In this document: one piece after another, positions 14,997-23,800 of the stretch
How positions within the stretch are numbered: position 1 is the stretch's first letter
Layout of the letters: each line of letters begins with the position of its first letter
DNA from: UBA1794 sp964439955
Lineage (GTDB): Bacteria; Bacteroidota; Bacteroidia; Bacteroidales; Bacteroidaceae
Assembly: GCA_964439955.1 (NCBI GenBank)
Contig: CAYTPX010000025.1
Coordinates: 1 to 28,900, forward strand
Direction: 5' to 3'
DNA length: 28,900 nucleotides
Program-made: the position numbers and the translations under genes
The notes under the pieces: generated by a model
Told to the model about the DNA's origin: nothing
Databases searched by the model: none
Seen by the model: only the letters and a program-made list of their open reading frames with translations

Positions 14997-15578
14997 ATGG
15001 CAACAGGCAAACTCATCGTCTTTTCCGCCCCTTCCGGTTCGGGGAAATCGACCCTCATACGTTACCTCATGGAGGAACACCGCGAGCTGAACCTGGCTTT
15101 CTCCATATCCTGCACGAGCCGCCCCCCGCGCGGCGCGGAGCGCGACGGGGTGGAATACTTCTTTGTCACGCCCGAAGAGTTCCGGAGGCGGGTCGGGGAC
15201 GGGGAATTCATCGAGTACGAGGAAGTCTACCCCGGGCGGTTCTACGGCACGCTGCGGGCGCAGGTGGAAAAGCAGCTGGCGGCGGGCGAGAATGTCGTCT
15301 TCGACATCGACGTGGCCGGCGGCCTGAACATCAAGAAACTGTACGGCCCGCGGGCTTTCCTGCTCTTCATCATGCCGCCCTCGCTGGAGGAGTTGCGCCA
15401 CCGCCTGGAGCAACGCGCCACGGACAGCCCCGCGGTCATCGAAGGCCGCCTGGCCAAGGCCGGGTATGAACTGGGCTTCCGCGACCGCTACGATGCCGTG
15501 GTGGTGAACGACGACTTGGCCCGCGCCCAGTCCGAGGTGCTGGAACGGGTACGCGCCTTCCTCGCCGCGGAGGGATAG
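14997..15578 (+). CDS. gmk: Guanylate kinase
   Basis: Enzyme of 193 residues that phosphorylates GMP to GDP with ATP. The P-loop SAPSGSGKST is at 10-19. The GMP-binding region follows as SCTSRPPRGAERDGVEYFFVTPEEF, including the conserved Arg residues and the Gly-Val-Glu-Tyr. FIEYEEVYPGRFYGT and DIDVAGGLNIKK (matching the usual DIDVQGA) complete the pattern, and the lid and LEQRATDSPAVIEGRLAKAGYE segment are present. No key residue is missing. It starts 18 bases after yicC, in the cytosolic nucleotide pathway. Confidence 0.96.
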   Translation: MATGKLIVFSAPSGSGKSTLIRYLMEEHRELNLAFSISCTSRPPRGAERDGVEYFFVTPEEFRRRVGDGEFIEYEEVYPGRFYGTLRAQVEKQLAAGENVVFDIDVAGGLNIKKLYGPRAFLLFIMPPSLEELRHRLEQRATDSPAVIEGRLAKAGYELGFRDRYDAVVVNDDLARAQSEVLERVRAFLAAEG

Positions 15579-15598
15579 CCCCGGCATTTTTTATCCGG

Positions 15599-15636
15599 CG
15601 CGGCGGCATTCTTGCCGGAAACCGCCGCCGCTTTTT
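15599..15636 (+). terminator. Possible hairpin attenuator between gmk and nadD
   Basis: GCGGCGG (15600-15606) can pair with CCGCCGC (15622-15628), and CTTTTT follows at 15631-15636. The stem is short and G+C-rich with a large loop, so it may reduce rather than stop read-through into nadD. The TTCTTGCCGGAA inside it recurs at 20529-20540. Confidence 0.35.
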
Positions 15637-15650
15637 CCGCAAACCGCTGC

Positions 15651-16250
15651 ATGAAACCAATGGAATCCCCGCCGCCCACCGTTGTCTACGGCGGCTCGTT
15701 CAATCCCGTCCACAAAGGCCATGTCGCCTTGGGCCGCTCGTTGGTCGGAAACGGGCTGGCCTCGGAGGTGTGGTACATGGTCTCCCCGCAAAACCCCCTG
15801 AAGGAAAGTGGCGGGCTCCTTGCCGACGAGGCGCGGCTGCGCCTCGTGGAGATGGCCGTGGCGGGGCAGCCCGGGCTGAAGGCCTGCGGCTTCGAGTTCG
15901 GCCTGCCGCGCCCGTCGTACACGGTGCATACGCTCTCCGCCCTGCGCGCCACCTTTCCCGGCCGGGCGTTCGCCCTGCTCGTGGGTGCGGACAACTGGCT
16001 TTCCTTCCGCCGCTGGTACCGTTGGGAGGAAATCCTCGCCACCACCCCGCTGTTTGTCTATCCCCGTCCGGGATTCCCCTTGGACGAAGCCTCGTTCCCC
16101 CCGCAGGTGCGCCTCGTCCGCGCCCCGCTCTTCCCCGTTTCCTCCACCTCCGTCCGCCGCGCCCTGCGCGAGGGGCACGACGAAGCCGCCGCAGGGTGGC
16201 TTCCGCCCTGCGTCTACCGGGAAATAAAGGAAAAAGGGTATTACCGCTGA
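15651..16250 (+). CDS. nadD: Nicotinate-nucleotide adenylyltransferase
   Basis: Enzyme of 199 residues that makes deamido-NAD from nicotinate mononucleotide and ATP in NAD synthesis. The nucleotidyltransferase motif YGGSFNPVHKGH lies at residues 13-24 (HxGH = H21 to H24). GADNWLSFRRWYRWEEI is the usual NadD core stretch. The second signature, SSTSVRRAL (matching ISSTxIR), is near the C-terminus. ATG 15651 or 15660 can start it; the longer form is given. Its last ten bases overlap the last ten of the GT87 gene on the other strand, a tail-to-tail overlap. It is the final gene of the plus-strand operon. Confidence 0.93.
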   Translation: MKPMESPPPTVVYGGSFNPVHKGHVALGRSLVGNGLASEVWYMVSPQNPLKESGGLLADEARLRLVEMAVAGQPGLKACGFEFGLPRPSYTVHTLSALRATFPGRAFALLVGADNWLSFRRWYRWEEILATTPLFVYPRPGFPLDEASFPPQVRLVRAPLFPVSSTSVRRALREGHDEAAAGWLPPCVYREIKEKGYYR

Positions 16251-17470
16251 ACCTCCCCGCCGCTGCCGGGAAGCGGCGCGGCTGCCGCCTCCGGGGCGGG
16301 GGCGTAGTCGCGGAAGTTCATCTCCCATACCAGCTTCAGCCAGATGAGGGCCACGGGAAGCGCCTTCAATGCGTAGGGTTTCACCCATTCCTCGCGCACG
16401 AAGCGCGGGAACAGGTCGGAAGGCGACATGCTGCTCAGCAGGAAGGCGAAGGCCATCAGCGCCACGTCCCAGCGCGAACGCTCCCAAGGCACGCACAAGT
16501 ACCACAGGCAGATGCCGACGAACGGGATAATGTAGGTGCTCGATTCGCTGCCCGTGCTGAACAGGACGACGAACATCAGCACCGAGGCCAGCCACATCAG
16601 GCGGAAGTCGCGGTAGCGGTACTGGGCGGTACGCCGGTAGGGGAGGGCAAAGAGCACCAGCCCGCCCAGTATGAGCCACCAGTCGGGGTAGGCGGGGGAG
16701 CCCGAAATCTTACGCACAAGCCCCAGCAAGGAGACGTTCTGGGCGAGCGCGAACAGGTTCTCCGCGTTCTTGACCTGCAGGCGTTCGACCCATGCGGCAT
16801 ACTGGCCGTTGATGTAAGCGGGGGAACTGAGGAGCATGGGGCCGGCATAAAGCACCAGCGCCCACAGCACGCAGCCGAGCAGCAGCTTGCCGCGGTGGCG
16901 CGAGAAGAAGAAGAAAGCCAGGCCGACGATGCCGTACAGCTTCACGAAGAAGCCCACCATGATGAAGAAAGCGGCCCAGAAGTCGCGCTCTTTCTCGACG
17001 CAAACCCACGTCAGGACGATGAGCGCGGCGGTAGCGATATTGAACTGTTGCATGAAAAGGGCGGTCAGCAGCTCATGGGCGCAGAACCAATAGATGAACA
17101 CGTGCTGCCCTTTCCGCAGCGGCAGCCAGCGTACCGCCACATAGAGCAAGCCCGCCAGCGCGACGAGCCAGGCCAACAGCCCCAACCACTCGGGCATCAG
17201 CGAGAAAGGGGCGATGATGAGGCTGAAAGCCGGGCCGTAATGGTTGTGGTCGAAGTATTCCGCGGGATATTCCACATAGAGCGGCAGGAAGCCCACCACA
17301 TGGTCGTAGACATAGCGGAAGATCAAAAAGTTGTTGTGCCTCCCGCCGTCCGTCTTGGCCAGCCCGGCGGCCAGCGCCAGGATGAGCCAAAGGGCCAGGA
17401 GCACGCGGTAGTCGCGCCAGAAGGGTTTGTCAAGCACCCGTTTCAGGGTCGTGGTCATTTTTCTTTCCAT
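16241..17470 (-). CDS. Glycosyltransferase family 87 (DUF2029)-type membrane protein
   Basis: Polytopic membrane protein of 409 residues with about ten helices. A first loop after helix one holds acidic residues typical of GT-C enzymes (residues 40-80: TDGGRHNNFLIFRYVYD, PAEYFDHNHYGPAFSL). FVKLYGIVGLAFFFFSRHRG and the later FSTGSESSTYIIPFVGICLW segment match the usual GT87 layout. GT87 enzymes use polyprenyl-phosphate sugars to add residues to lipids or glycans outside the inner membrane. The gene overlaps the 3' end of the GT2 gene by 41 bases, which would supply such donors; both follow the ABC exporter. Confidence 0.8.
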   Translation of the reverse strand: MERKMTTTLKRVLDKPFWRDYRVLLALWLILALAAGLAKTDGGRHNNFLIFRYVYDHVVGFLPLYVEYPAEYFDHNHYGPAFSLIIAPFSLMPEWLGLLAWLVALAGLLYVAVRWLPLRKGQHVFIYWFCAHELLTALFMQQFNIATAALIVLTWVCVEKERDFWAAFFIMVGFFVKLYGIVGLAFFFFSRHRGKLLLGCVLWALVLYAGPMLLSSPAYINGQYAAWVERLQVKNAENLFALAQNVSLLGLVRKISGSPAYPDWWLILGGLVLFALPYRRTAQYRYRDFRLMWLASVLMFVVLFSTGSESSTYIIPFVGICLWYLCVPWERSRWDVALMAFAFLLSSMSPSDLFPRFVREEWVKPYALKALPVALIWLKLVWEMNFRDYAPAPEAAAAPLPGSGGEVQR

Positions 17471-18413
17471 TGGGGTCGGTGAGTGAAGTTCCTATGTGGT
17501 AGCGGGGACGCTCCTTGACTTCCGTGTAGACCTTGCCGATGTATTCGCCAATCACCCCGATGGCCAGCAGGATGATGCTGCCGATGAACCACAGGGAAAG
17601 CATGATTGACGTCCACCCCGCCACGGCATGTCCGGAGAAGAGGGCGTAGAAAACGTAGATGAAGGCCGCGGTGCTCACGAGGAGCAGCATCAGCCCGGTG
17701 AAGAAGATGAGGCGCACGGGCTTCACGGAGAAGGACGTGATGCCGTCCACCGCGAAGTTGAGCATCTTGCGCAGGGGGTATTTGCTCTCCCCGGCGAAGC
17801 GTTCCCGCCGGTCGTAGTAGACGGAAGTGGAATTGTAGCCCAGCAGCGGGACGATGCCCCGCAGGAAGAGGTTGCGTTCCTTGAATTCCGCCAGCGCGTC
17901 CAGCGCACGCGCCCCCATCAGGCGGAAGTCGGCGTGGTTGTACACCGAGCGCACGCCCAAGGCGCGCATGAGCCGGTAGAAGGCCAATGCGGTGTTGCGC
18001 TTGAAGAACGAGTCGGTTTCCCGCGAGCGGCGCACGCCGTAGACGATTTCATAGCCGCCGAGGTGGGCATCCACCATCCGGGCGATGGCCGTAACGTCGT
18101 CCTGCAAGTCGGCGTCTATCGACACGGCCGCGTCGGCCATGCCCCGCGCGGTGAGCAGCCCGGCCAGGAGGGCGTTCTGGTGTCCCGCGTTGGCGGACAG
18201 GCTGATGCCCAGCACGTAGGGGTTTTCGTGGTAGAGGCGGCTGATGATCGGCCACGTCCCGTCGCTGCTCCCGTCGTCGACGAAGAGGATGAAGCTGCCG
18301 CGCTCCACCTTCTTCCCCTCCTCGAGCTGGCGGAGCAGGCGCGTCAAGCGCCGTGCCGTCTCGGGGAGGACGGCGCTTTCGTTGTAGCAAGGGACGACGA
18401 TGGCCAGTACCAT
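17430..18413 (-). CDS. Family 2 glycosyltransferase, polyprenyl-phosphate (GtrB/DPM1-like) type
   Basis: Protein of 327 residues. Starting at ATG 18413 the first strand reads MVLAIVVPCYNES; an open frame extends further upstream but only through the G+C-rich spacer. The GT-A fold shows FVDDGSSDGT and the metal-binding SIDADLQDD, then the acceptor region YGVRRSRETDSFFKR and RGIVPLLGY. Two C-terminal membrane helices (FFTGLMLLLVSTAAFIYVFY and WFIGSIILLAIGVIGEYIGKVY) and the ending EVKERPRYHIG are typical of enzymes that load a sugar onto undecaprenyl phosphate at the cytosolic face. It sits in one operon with the GT87 gene (overlap) and the ABC exporter (95-base gap). Confidence 0.9.
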   Translation of the reverse strand: MVLAIVVPCYNESAVLPETARRLTRLLRQLEEGKKVERGSFILFVDDGSSDGTWPIISRLYHENPYVLGISLSANAGHQNALLAGLLTARGMADAAVSIDADLQDDVTAIARMVDAHLGGYEIVYGVRRSRETDSFFKRNTALAFYRLMRALGVRSVYNHADFRLMGARALDALAEFKERNLFLRGIVPLLGYNSTSVYYDRRERFAGESKYPLRKMLNFAVDGITSFSVKPVRLIFFTGLMLLLVSTAAFIYVFYALFSGHAVAGWTSIMLSLWFIGSIILLAIGVIGEYIGKVYTEVKERPRYHIGTSLTDPNGKKNDHDPETGA

Positions 18414-18508
18414 GTGGTTCGGAGTGTTTCCGGTTTCCGGGAAAAGCCCCGGCGCTTTCCGGGAAGAGTCCCGTGTCTTTTTCCTGCCCGCGGCGCGGCT
18501 TCCGGGCG
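18414..18508. repeat. Copy of the G+C-rich intergenic element
   Basis: The block CCCCGGCGCTTTCCGGG (18447-18463) is the reverse complement of the block at 20576-20593 apart from one base. The rest of this gap is similar in wording (TTTCCGGGAAAAG) and could fold as short hairpins between two minus-strand genes. Confidence 0.45.
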
Positions 18509-20338
18509 TCAGAGGCTCTGCATGTCGTTCAGGCGCTTGTAGTATCCGTTGCGCGCGAGCAGTTCCTCGTGGGTGCCGCGTTCCACGATTTTCCCCTCGT
18601 GCATGACGCAAATCTCGTCGGCGTTGCGTATCGTCGAGAGGCGGTGGGCAATGGCGATCGTCGTGCGCGTCTTCATCAGCCGCTCGAGGGCTTCCTGCAC
18701 GAGGCGTTCGCTCTCGGTGTCGAGCGCGGAGGTCGCCTCGTCGAGGATCAGGATGGGCGGGTTCTTGAGGATGGCCCGCGCGATGCTCACGCGCTGGCGC
18801 TGCCCGCCGGAGAGGAGGCACCCGCGGTCGCCGATGTGCGTGTCGTATCCGTGTTCCGACTCCATGATGAAGTCGTGGGCATTGGCTATCTTGGCCGCTT
18901 CCACCACCTGCTCCATCGTGGCCTCCTCCATGCCGAAGGCGATGTTGTTGAAGAACGAGTCGTTGAAGAGGATGGCTTCCTGGTTTACGTTGCCTATGAG
19001 TGAGCGCAGGTCGTGGATGCGCACGTTGCGTATGCTTGTCCCGTCGATGAGGATATCCCCTTCCTGCACGTCATGGTAGCGGGGCAGGAGGTCCACCAAA
19101 GTGGACTTTCCCGAGCCGGACTGCCCCACGATGGCCAGCGTCATGCCCTTGCGCACGGTCAGGTTGATGTGCTTGAGCACTTGCTTTTTCCCGTCGTAGC
19201 TGAACGAAAGGTCGCGGAACTCGATGCGGTCGCGCAGCTCGTCGAGGGGCTTGGGGTGGGGCGTCTCGCGGATGGGGTTCTCGGCCAGCAGGATCTTGTC
19301 CACGCGTTCCATCGAGGCCAGCCCCTTCGGGATGTTGTAGCCCGCCTTGGAAAACTCCTTCAGCGGGTTGATGATGCTGTACAGGATGACGAGGTAATAG
19401 ATGAAGGTGGGGGCTTCGATGTCCGAGTTCTCCCCCAGTATGAGCGACCCGCCGAACCAGAGGACCAGGACGATGAGGCACGTGCCGAGGAACTCGCTCA
19501 TCGGGTGCGCCAAGGTCTGGCGCATGGCCACCCGTATCGACGCGTTCCGGTAGTCGTTGCTGCAGCGGGCGAAGCGCCTGGCCATCTTGCCTTCCGCGAT
19601 GAACGCCTTGATGATGCGCAGCCCGCCGAGGGTCTCCTCCAGCTGGCTCATCGTGTCGCTCCAACGCGCCTGCGCCGTGAGCGAGTTCTGCTTCAGCTTG
19701 CGCCCCACGGTGCCCATGAGCCAGCCCATCAGCGGCAAGACCAGCAGGGTGAAGAGCGTGAGCTGCCAGCTGATGACGACGAGCGAGGTGAAGTAGATGA
19801 GGATGAGTATGGGGTTCTTCACCAGCATGTCGAGCGAGCTGGTGACGGAATTTTCGATTTCGCCCACGTCGCCGCTCATCCGCGCGATGATGTCCCCTTT
19901 CCGCTCCGCGGAGAAGAAACTGAGGGGCAGCCCCAACACCTTATTATATACGGATATGCGTATGTCGCGCACGATGCCCGTGCGCAGGGGTATCATCACC
20001 GCCGAGGAGGCGAAGTAGGACCCCGTCTTCAGCAACGTGGCCACGATGAGGAACAGGCCCAGGGACAGGAGCGTGAGCGAAGGGCCCTGCCGCACGATGA
20101 GCTCCTGCACGTAGTAGTAGAAATTGTTCACCACGGCGTCCTTCAGGTCCGCCTCCCCCCACGCCACGTAGTGGTAGGTTTTCGTCTCCATCTTGAAGAG
20201 GATTTGGAGCATGGGGATGATCAGCGAGAAGGAGAACACGTTCAGCACGGCCGAAAGCAGGTTGAAGAGCACGGCCCATGCCAGGTACTTTTTGTAAGGC
20301 GGTATGTACCGCCGCATCAGTCGGAAGAATTCTTTCAT
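18509..20338 (-). CDS. MsbA-like ABC exporter (fused membrane and ATPase domains)
   Basis: Half-transporter of 609 residues. The membrane domain (about 1-330) has six helices, including FRLMRRYIPPYKKYLAWAVLF. The ATPase domain follows with Walker A GQSGSGKST, Q-loop NQEAILFND, signature LSGGQRQR, Walker B ILILDEATSALD and the switch His in IAHRLSTIRNAD. All catalytic residues are intact. Such homodimers flip lipid A precursors or lipid-linked glycans across the inner membrane. ATG 20338 was chosen because the promoter at 20401-20371 lies 33 bases upstream and excludes earlier starts. The GT2 and GT87 genes downstream suggest the cargo is a lipid-linked sugar. Confidence 0.92.
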   Translation of the reverse strand: MKEFFRLMRRYIPPYKKYLAWAVLFNLLSAVLNVFSFSLIIPMLQILFKMETKTYHYVAWGEADLKDAVVNNFYYYVQELIVRQGPSLTLLSLGLFLIVATLLKTGSYFASSAVMIPLRTGIVRDIRISVYNKVLGLPLSFFSAERKGDIIARMSGDVGEIENSVTSSLDMLVKNPILILIYFTSLVVISWQLTLFTLLVLPLMGWLMGTVGRKLKQNSLTAQARWSDTMSQLEETLGGLRIIKAFIAEGKMARRFARCSNDYRNASIRVAMRQTLAHPMSEFLGTCLIVLVLWFGGSLILGENSDIEAPTFIYYLVILYSIINPLKEFSKAGYNIPKGLASMERVDKILLAENPIRETPHPKPLDELRDRIEFRDLSFSYDGKKQVLKHINLTVRKGMTLAIVGQSGSGKSTLVDLLPRYHDVQEGDILIDGTSIRNVRIHDLRSLIGNVNQEAILFNDSFFNNIAFGMEEATMEQVVEAAKIANAHDFIMESEHGYDTHIGDRGCLLSGGQRQRVSIARAILKNPPILILDEATSALDTESERLVQEALERLMKTRTTIAIAHRLSTIRNADEICVMHEGKIVERGTHEELLARNGYYKRLNDMQSL

Positions 20339-20370
20339 TCGTTCGGGGTAAAAAAGGCGCTTCAAAGCGG

Positions 20371-20401
20371 CAAAGATAGTGAACGGCGCGGGGCGGTCAA
20401 A
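20371..20401 (-). promoter_or_regulatory. Bacteroidetes housekeeping promoter for the ABC exporter operon
   Basis: On the minus strand TTTG (20401 to 20398), 19 bases, TATCTTTG (20378 to 20371). Both boxes match consensus. The leader would be about 25 bases. Confidence 0.8.
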
Positions 20402-20423
20402 GGGAAATGCCCTTTTTCTTTTC

Positions 20424-20470
20424 CCCGTCCCTCCCCGCCGCGAGGGCACGGCGCGGCGGGGAGGGACGGG
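20424..20470. repeat. 19-bp perfect palindrome
   Basis: Arms 20424-20442 (starting CCCGTCCCTCCCC) and 20452-20470 are exact reverse complements, with a 9-base spacer. It lies between divergent genes, just upstream of the ABC exporter promoter, so it is not an obvious terminator for either. It could be a protein-binding site or part of the G+C-rich intergenic element. Confidence 0.7.
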
Positions 20471-20637
20471 TTTCCCGCACGCCTGCCCCTGCGGGAGGGC
20501 GCGCGGGGCGTCCCGGGAGCGGCAAGGCTTCTTGCCGGAAGCGGCGGGGGAAACGCCCGGGGGCGGCGGCGCGGTCCCGGGAAAGCGCCGGGGGAAAGCG
20601 GAAGATGTTAAAACGACGTAAAAAAAACTTCCGGGTG
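20471..20637. repeat. G+C-rich intergenic element with internal hairpins
   Basis: Contains CGGCAAG/CTTGCCG (20520-20526, 20531-20537) and the block CCCGGGAAAGCGCCGGGG (20576-20593), which matches the reverse strand of 18447-18463. No gene is supported in 20339-20852. Confidence 0.45.
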
Positions 20638-20667
20638 TTTGAGTTTATGGGGAAACGGGTATTTTTG
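20638..20667 (+). promoter_or_regulatory. Bacteroidetes housekeeping promoter for the large secreted protein
   Basis: TTTG (20638-20641), 18 bases, TATTTTTG (20660-20667). Transcription would begin near 20675, leaving a leader of about 180 bases with A-rich sequence just before the start codon. Confidence 0.7.
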
Positions 20668-20852
20668 CGCAGGCAAATGCCCTCCCGCGCGCCCGCACGC
20701 CGGTATTCGCCCGGCATGCGGCATGGCCCGAGGCGGGGATGGGCAGGGAAACCAAAACCTAACTATAAGAAGCAGGTAGAAACAAGTAAGAACCAATTAA
20801 AATACTTATTCATAATTTAGTGTTTCATCGTTCAATTTTAAAATCGTTTATT

Positions 20853-23800
20853 ATGCTTATGGACAGAAAAAGATTCTTGTCTTTTGCTACTGCCGTGGCC
20901 TGTATCGCAGTGCTTGGCAGCGTGGCTCCAGTGCAGGTGAACGCGCAAAATCCCGACCCCTATGCCATTACGGTGTCGTCTGAGGATTTCGGCTCGTTCG
21001 ACCCGACTACGAGCTTCTCCGTGCAAGCCGACATGAGCACCGGCCAGACGTTCTACTGGCAGGGCTCCAATGGTTATTCGTTCTCCTATACTGCGCCGCG
21101 CATGGCCATGTATAGCTTCTTGGTTGATTTCGACAACTTGGTTGTTACCGTCTACGAAAGCTCTACCGAGCTGGACGTGCTGGACCTCGAGCCGATTTCC
21201 TATGTTGACTCGGTAAATGTGACGAACAACCCGGACCTCATCCTGCAACAGATGGCCGGGATGACGGGTATTTACGAATCCTCCAACCTGTTCTCCAACC
21301 CGGGCTTCGAAGACTATGCCACCTATACCACGGGCGACGAGACGACCCTCAGCTCGAGCAACACGCGTGGCACGCCCGTCGATTGGGACTACGACACCAG
21401 CAACGGCTGGCGCCTGCAGAACACCCGCTACCAGGGCGACACGTATGAGGGGATGTTCGACCTCATGGAGGGGAACTCCGCCTTCATGATGCACAACAGC
21501 ACGGGCTTGCTCTCCCAGCAGCTCAGCGGCTTGACGGCCGGGCAGTGGTATAAGGTGAACTGGCGGCAGTTCTCGCACTCCGACACGTCACCCGTCACGC
21601 TCTATTACGCCTACATCCTGAAGGGTTCCGCCGAAGTGGCAAGCGACGGGAGCAACGTGATTGCCATGCACTCCTACTACTCCGGACCGGTGGGGATGGG
21701 CTACTACGTAGACCCGCTTTTCGCCTTCCGCATCCCGGAAGGGGAGGACGACGGGACGTACTACTTTGCCGTGGGCAAGTTGAGTGGCAATACCATCAAC
21801 CACTTCGACATGATGACGCTCGTCGCCGTTGACGAAAGCGTACTGAATCTTACCCCGTACATCTCCTTCGACGGTGACGAGGTAACGTGGGAAGAAGGCC
21901 TCACCGTTCCCGTAGGAGGTGGTGAAGTCATCTACGAAGACGTTACCACGCAGTACATGGTGAACCCCAGCTTCGAGGACAACGTGGACCAACAAGTAAA
22001 CGTATCCCCGTACAACCCTGACGCTTCCATATCTACGGCCAGCGGCAGCAACAACGGCGGTATCAACCAGCCCTACGGGTGGACGATAGCTTACTCCACC
22101 GGCATCCAGGCCGGCGACGTATGGGATCAAGCCAGCGTGAACAACGGCACGTCCCCCAACGGAAGCTCGAATGGCTTAACTGCCACCGATGGCGAATACT
22201 TCTTCTACTACCGCAGCCGCTGGTACGACGACCAAGACCTCACTATATCGCAGACCACGGCTGAATTGCCCGTCGGCTACTATAACATCACGTTCGACGC
22301 CTGCCTCCCCGAAGGGCAGACCCCGGTAACCGTGAGCGTGGGCGACTACACCACCGAGGTGACCAACGTGGGTTCCTTCCAGACCTACACGTTCCGCGTG
22401 AACCTCGCCGTGCCCGAGTCCCTGACCATCTCCGCCGCTTCCTTCAAGGACGGCAGCGCGAACAGCACGGCTGCCTCCATGGCCCTCGACAACTTCCGCA
22501 TCATATACTGCGGTGAGGCCGACGAAGAGTCCGCCCGCGAGTCGCTCATCGACCAAATGACGAGCTACTATGCCCGCTTGGCTGCCTACGACCCGAGCAT
22601 GTACCCGAACATCATGCCCGCCGGCGTGGAAGTGGACTGGTACATTGCCGACGATGCCTTCTGGGATTTGGGTGACGACTATGAGAGTGCTTCGCTCGAA
22701 GAACTGCAGAACGTCGTGACCCTCCAGCGCACGGCCTACAACAACGCCGTATCGGGCGTGGACATCCTGGCTGAACTGAAAGAAACGCTGACCAGCTGCG
22801 CGACATTCCTCGGCTATAACCTGCCCGGCCTTGCCGACTACCAGGAAATCTACAACACCGCACAAACGGCTTCGACGACCACGGCCGGAAGTTCCGACGA
22901 CGAGGCGGCCGCACTCATCACCAATGACTACTGCGACAGCCTGACCAACCTGCTCATCTCCGCCAGCCGCGACTATGTGCTCTCCGGCGTGACGAACGCC
23001 ACGAGCACGCAGCCGTTCGTCATCACGGACTACGACCTCTACCAACAAGTCGTGAGCGCACCGCAGTTCACCTCCGTGGGCGGCGACACCTCCAACTCTT
23101 CCGACCGCGTTTCGACCGGCTGGTCCACGAACAACGTGGCAAGCAGTGGCGACTTCCGCCTGAACACGACCGAATGGGTACGTGCCGAAGGCGACACCGT
23201 GCGCACCAACTGCTGGAACAACTGGAGCAACAGCTTCACTTCCATGGAGCTCTACCAGGAGATCACCAACCTGCCGGAAGGCATGTACAGCGTGACCGCC
23301 AAGGAAACCGACAACCAGACGGTTTGGTATGACCAGCACCTGTTCGTGTCCAGCATTGCGGGCGAAGCCGTGGGCCTCACCCCGACGACGGACATCTCCG
23401 AACGTGGCTTCGGCGAATATACCCAAATGCCTGCGACCGACTCCATCTGGGTGCCCGAAGGCGGTACGCTCCGCATCGGCATGAAGTCCACCAGCGGCGG
23501 CGACGTGCTGGGCTGGTTCTGCGTGACCGACTTCGAACTGTACTACTATCCCGCAGCCGAGGGTGAAGGCTCGAACGCCGTACTCGCCCGCGCACAGGAG
23601 ATAGAGGCATTGGCCGAGACGCATTACACCGAGACGATGGGTGCCGAGAAAGACTACATCAGCTCCGTGGTGGCAGAGGCTTACCTCATCACCGATGAGT
23701 CTTCCACCGAGGAAATCACGGCTGCCCTCACCGCCCTGCAAACGTGTGAAGACACGATTGAGTACTGCGTGACGGTGTATGCCGAATTTGAGGCCGCCGT

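Noticed and set aside
15770..17482. Open frame of 570 codons on the plus strand across nadD and the GT87 gene
   Set aside because: Covers two genes with clear motifs in other frames; low-complexity Arg/Pro/Gln-rich product typical of G+C-rich antisense frames.
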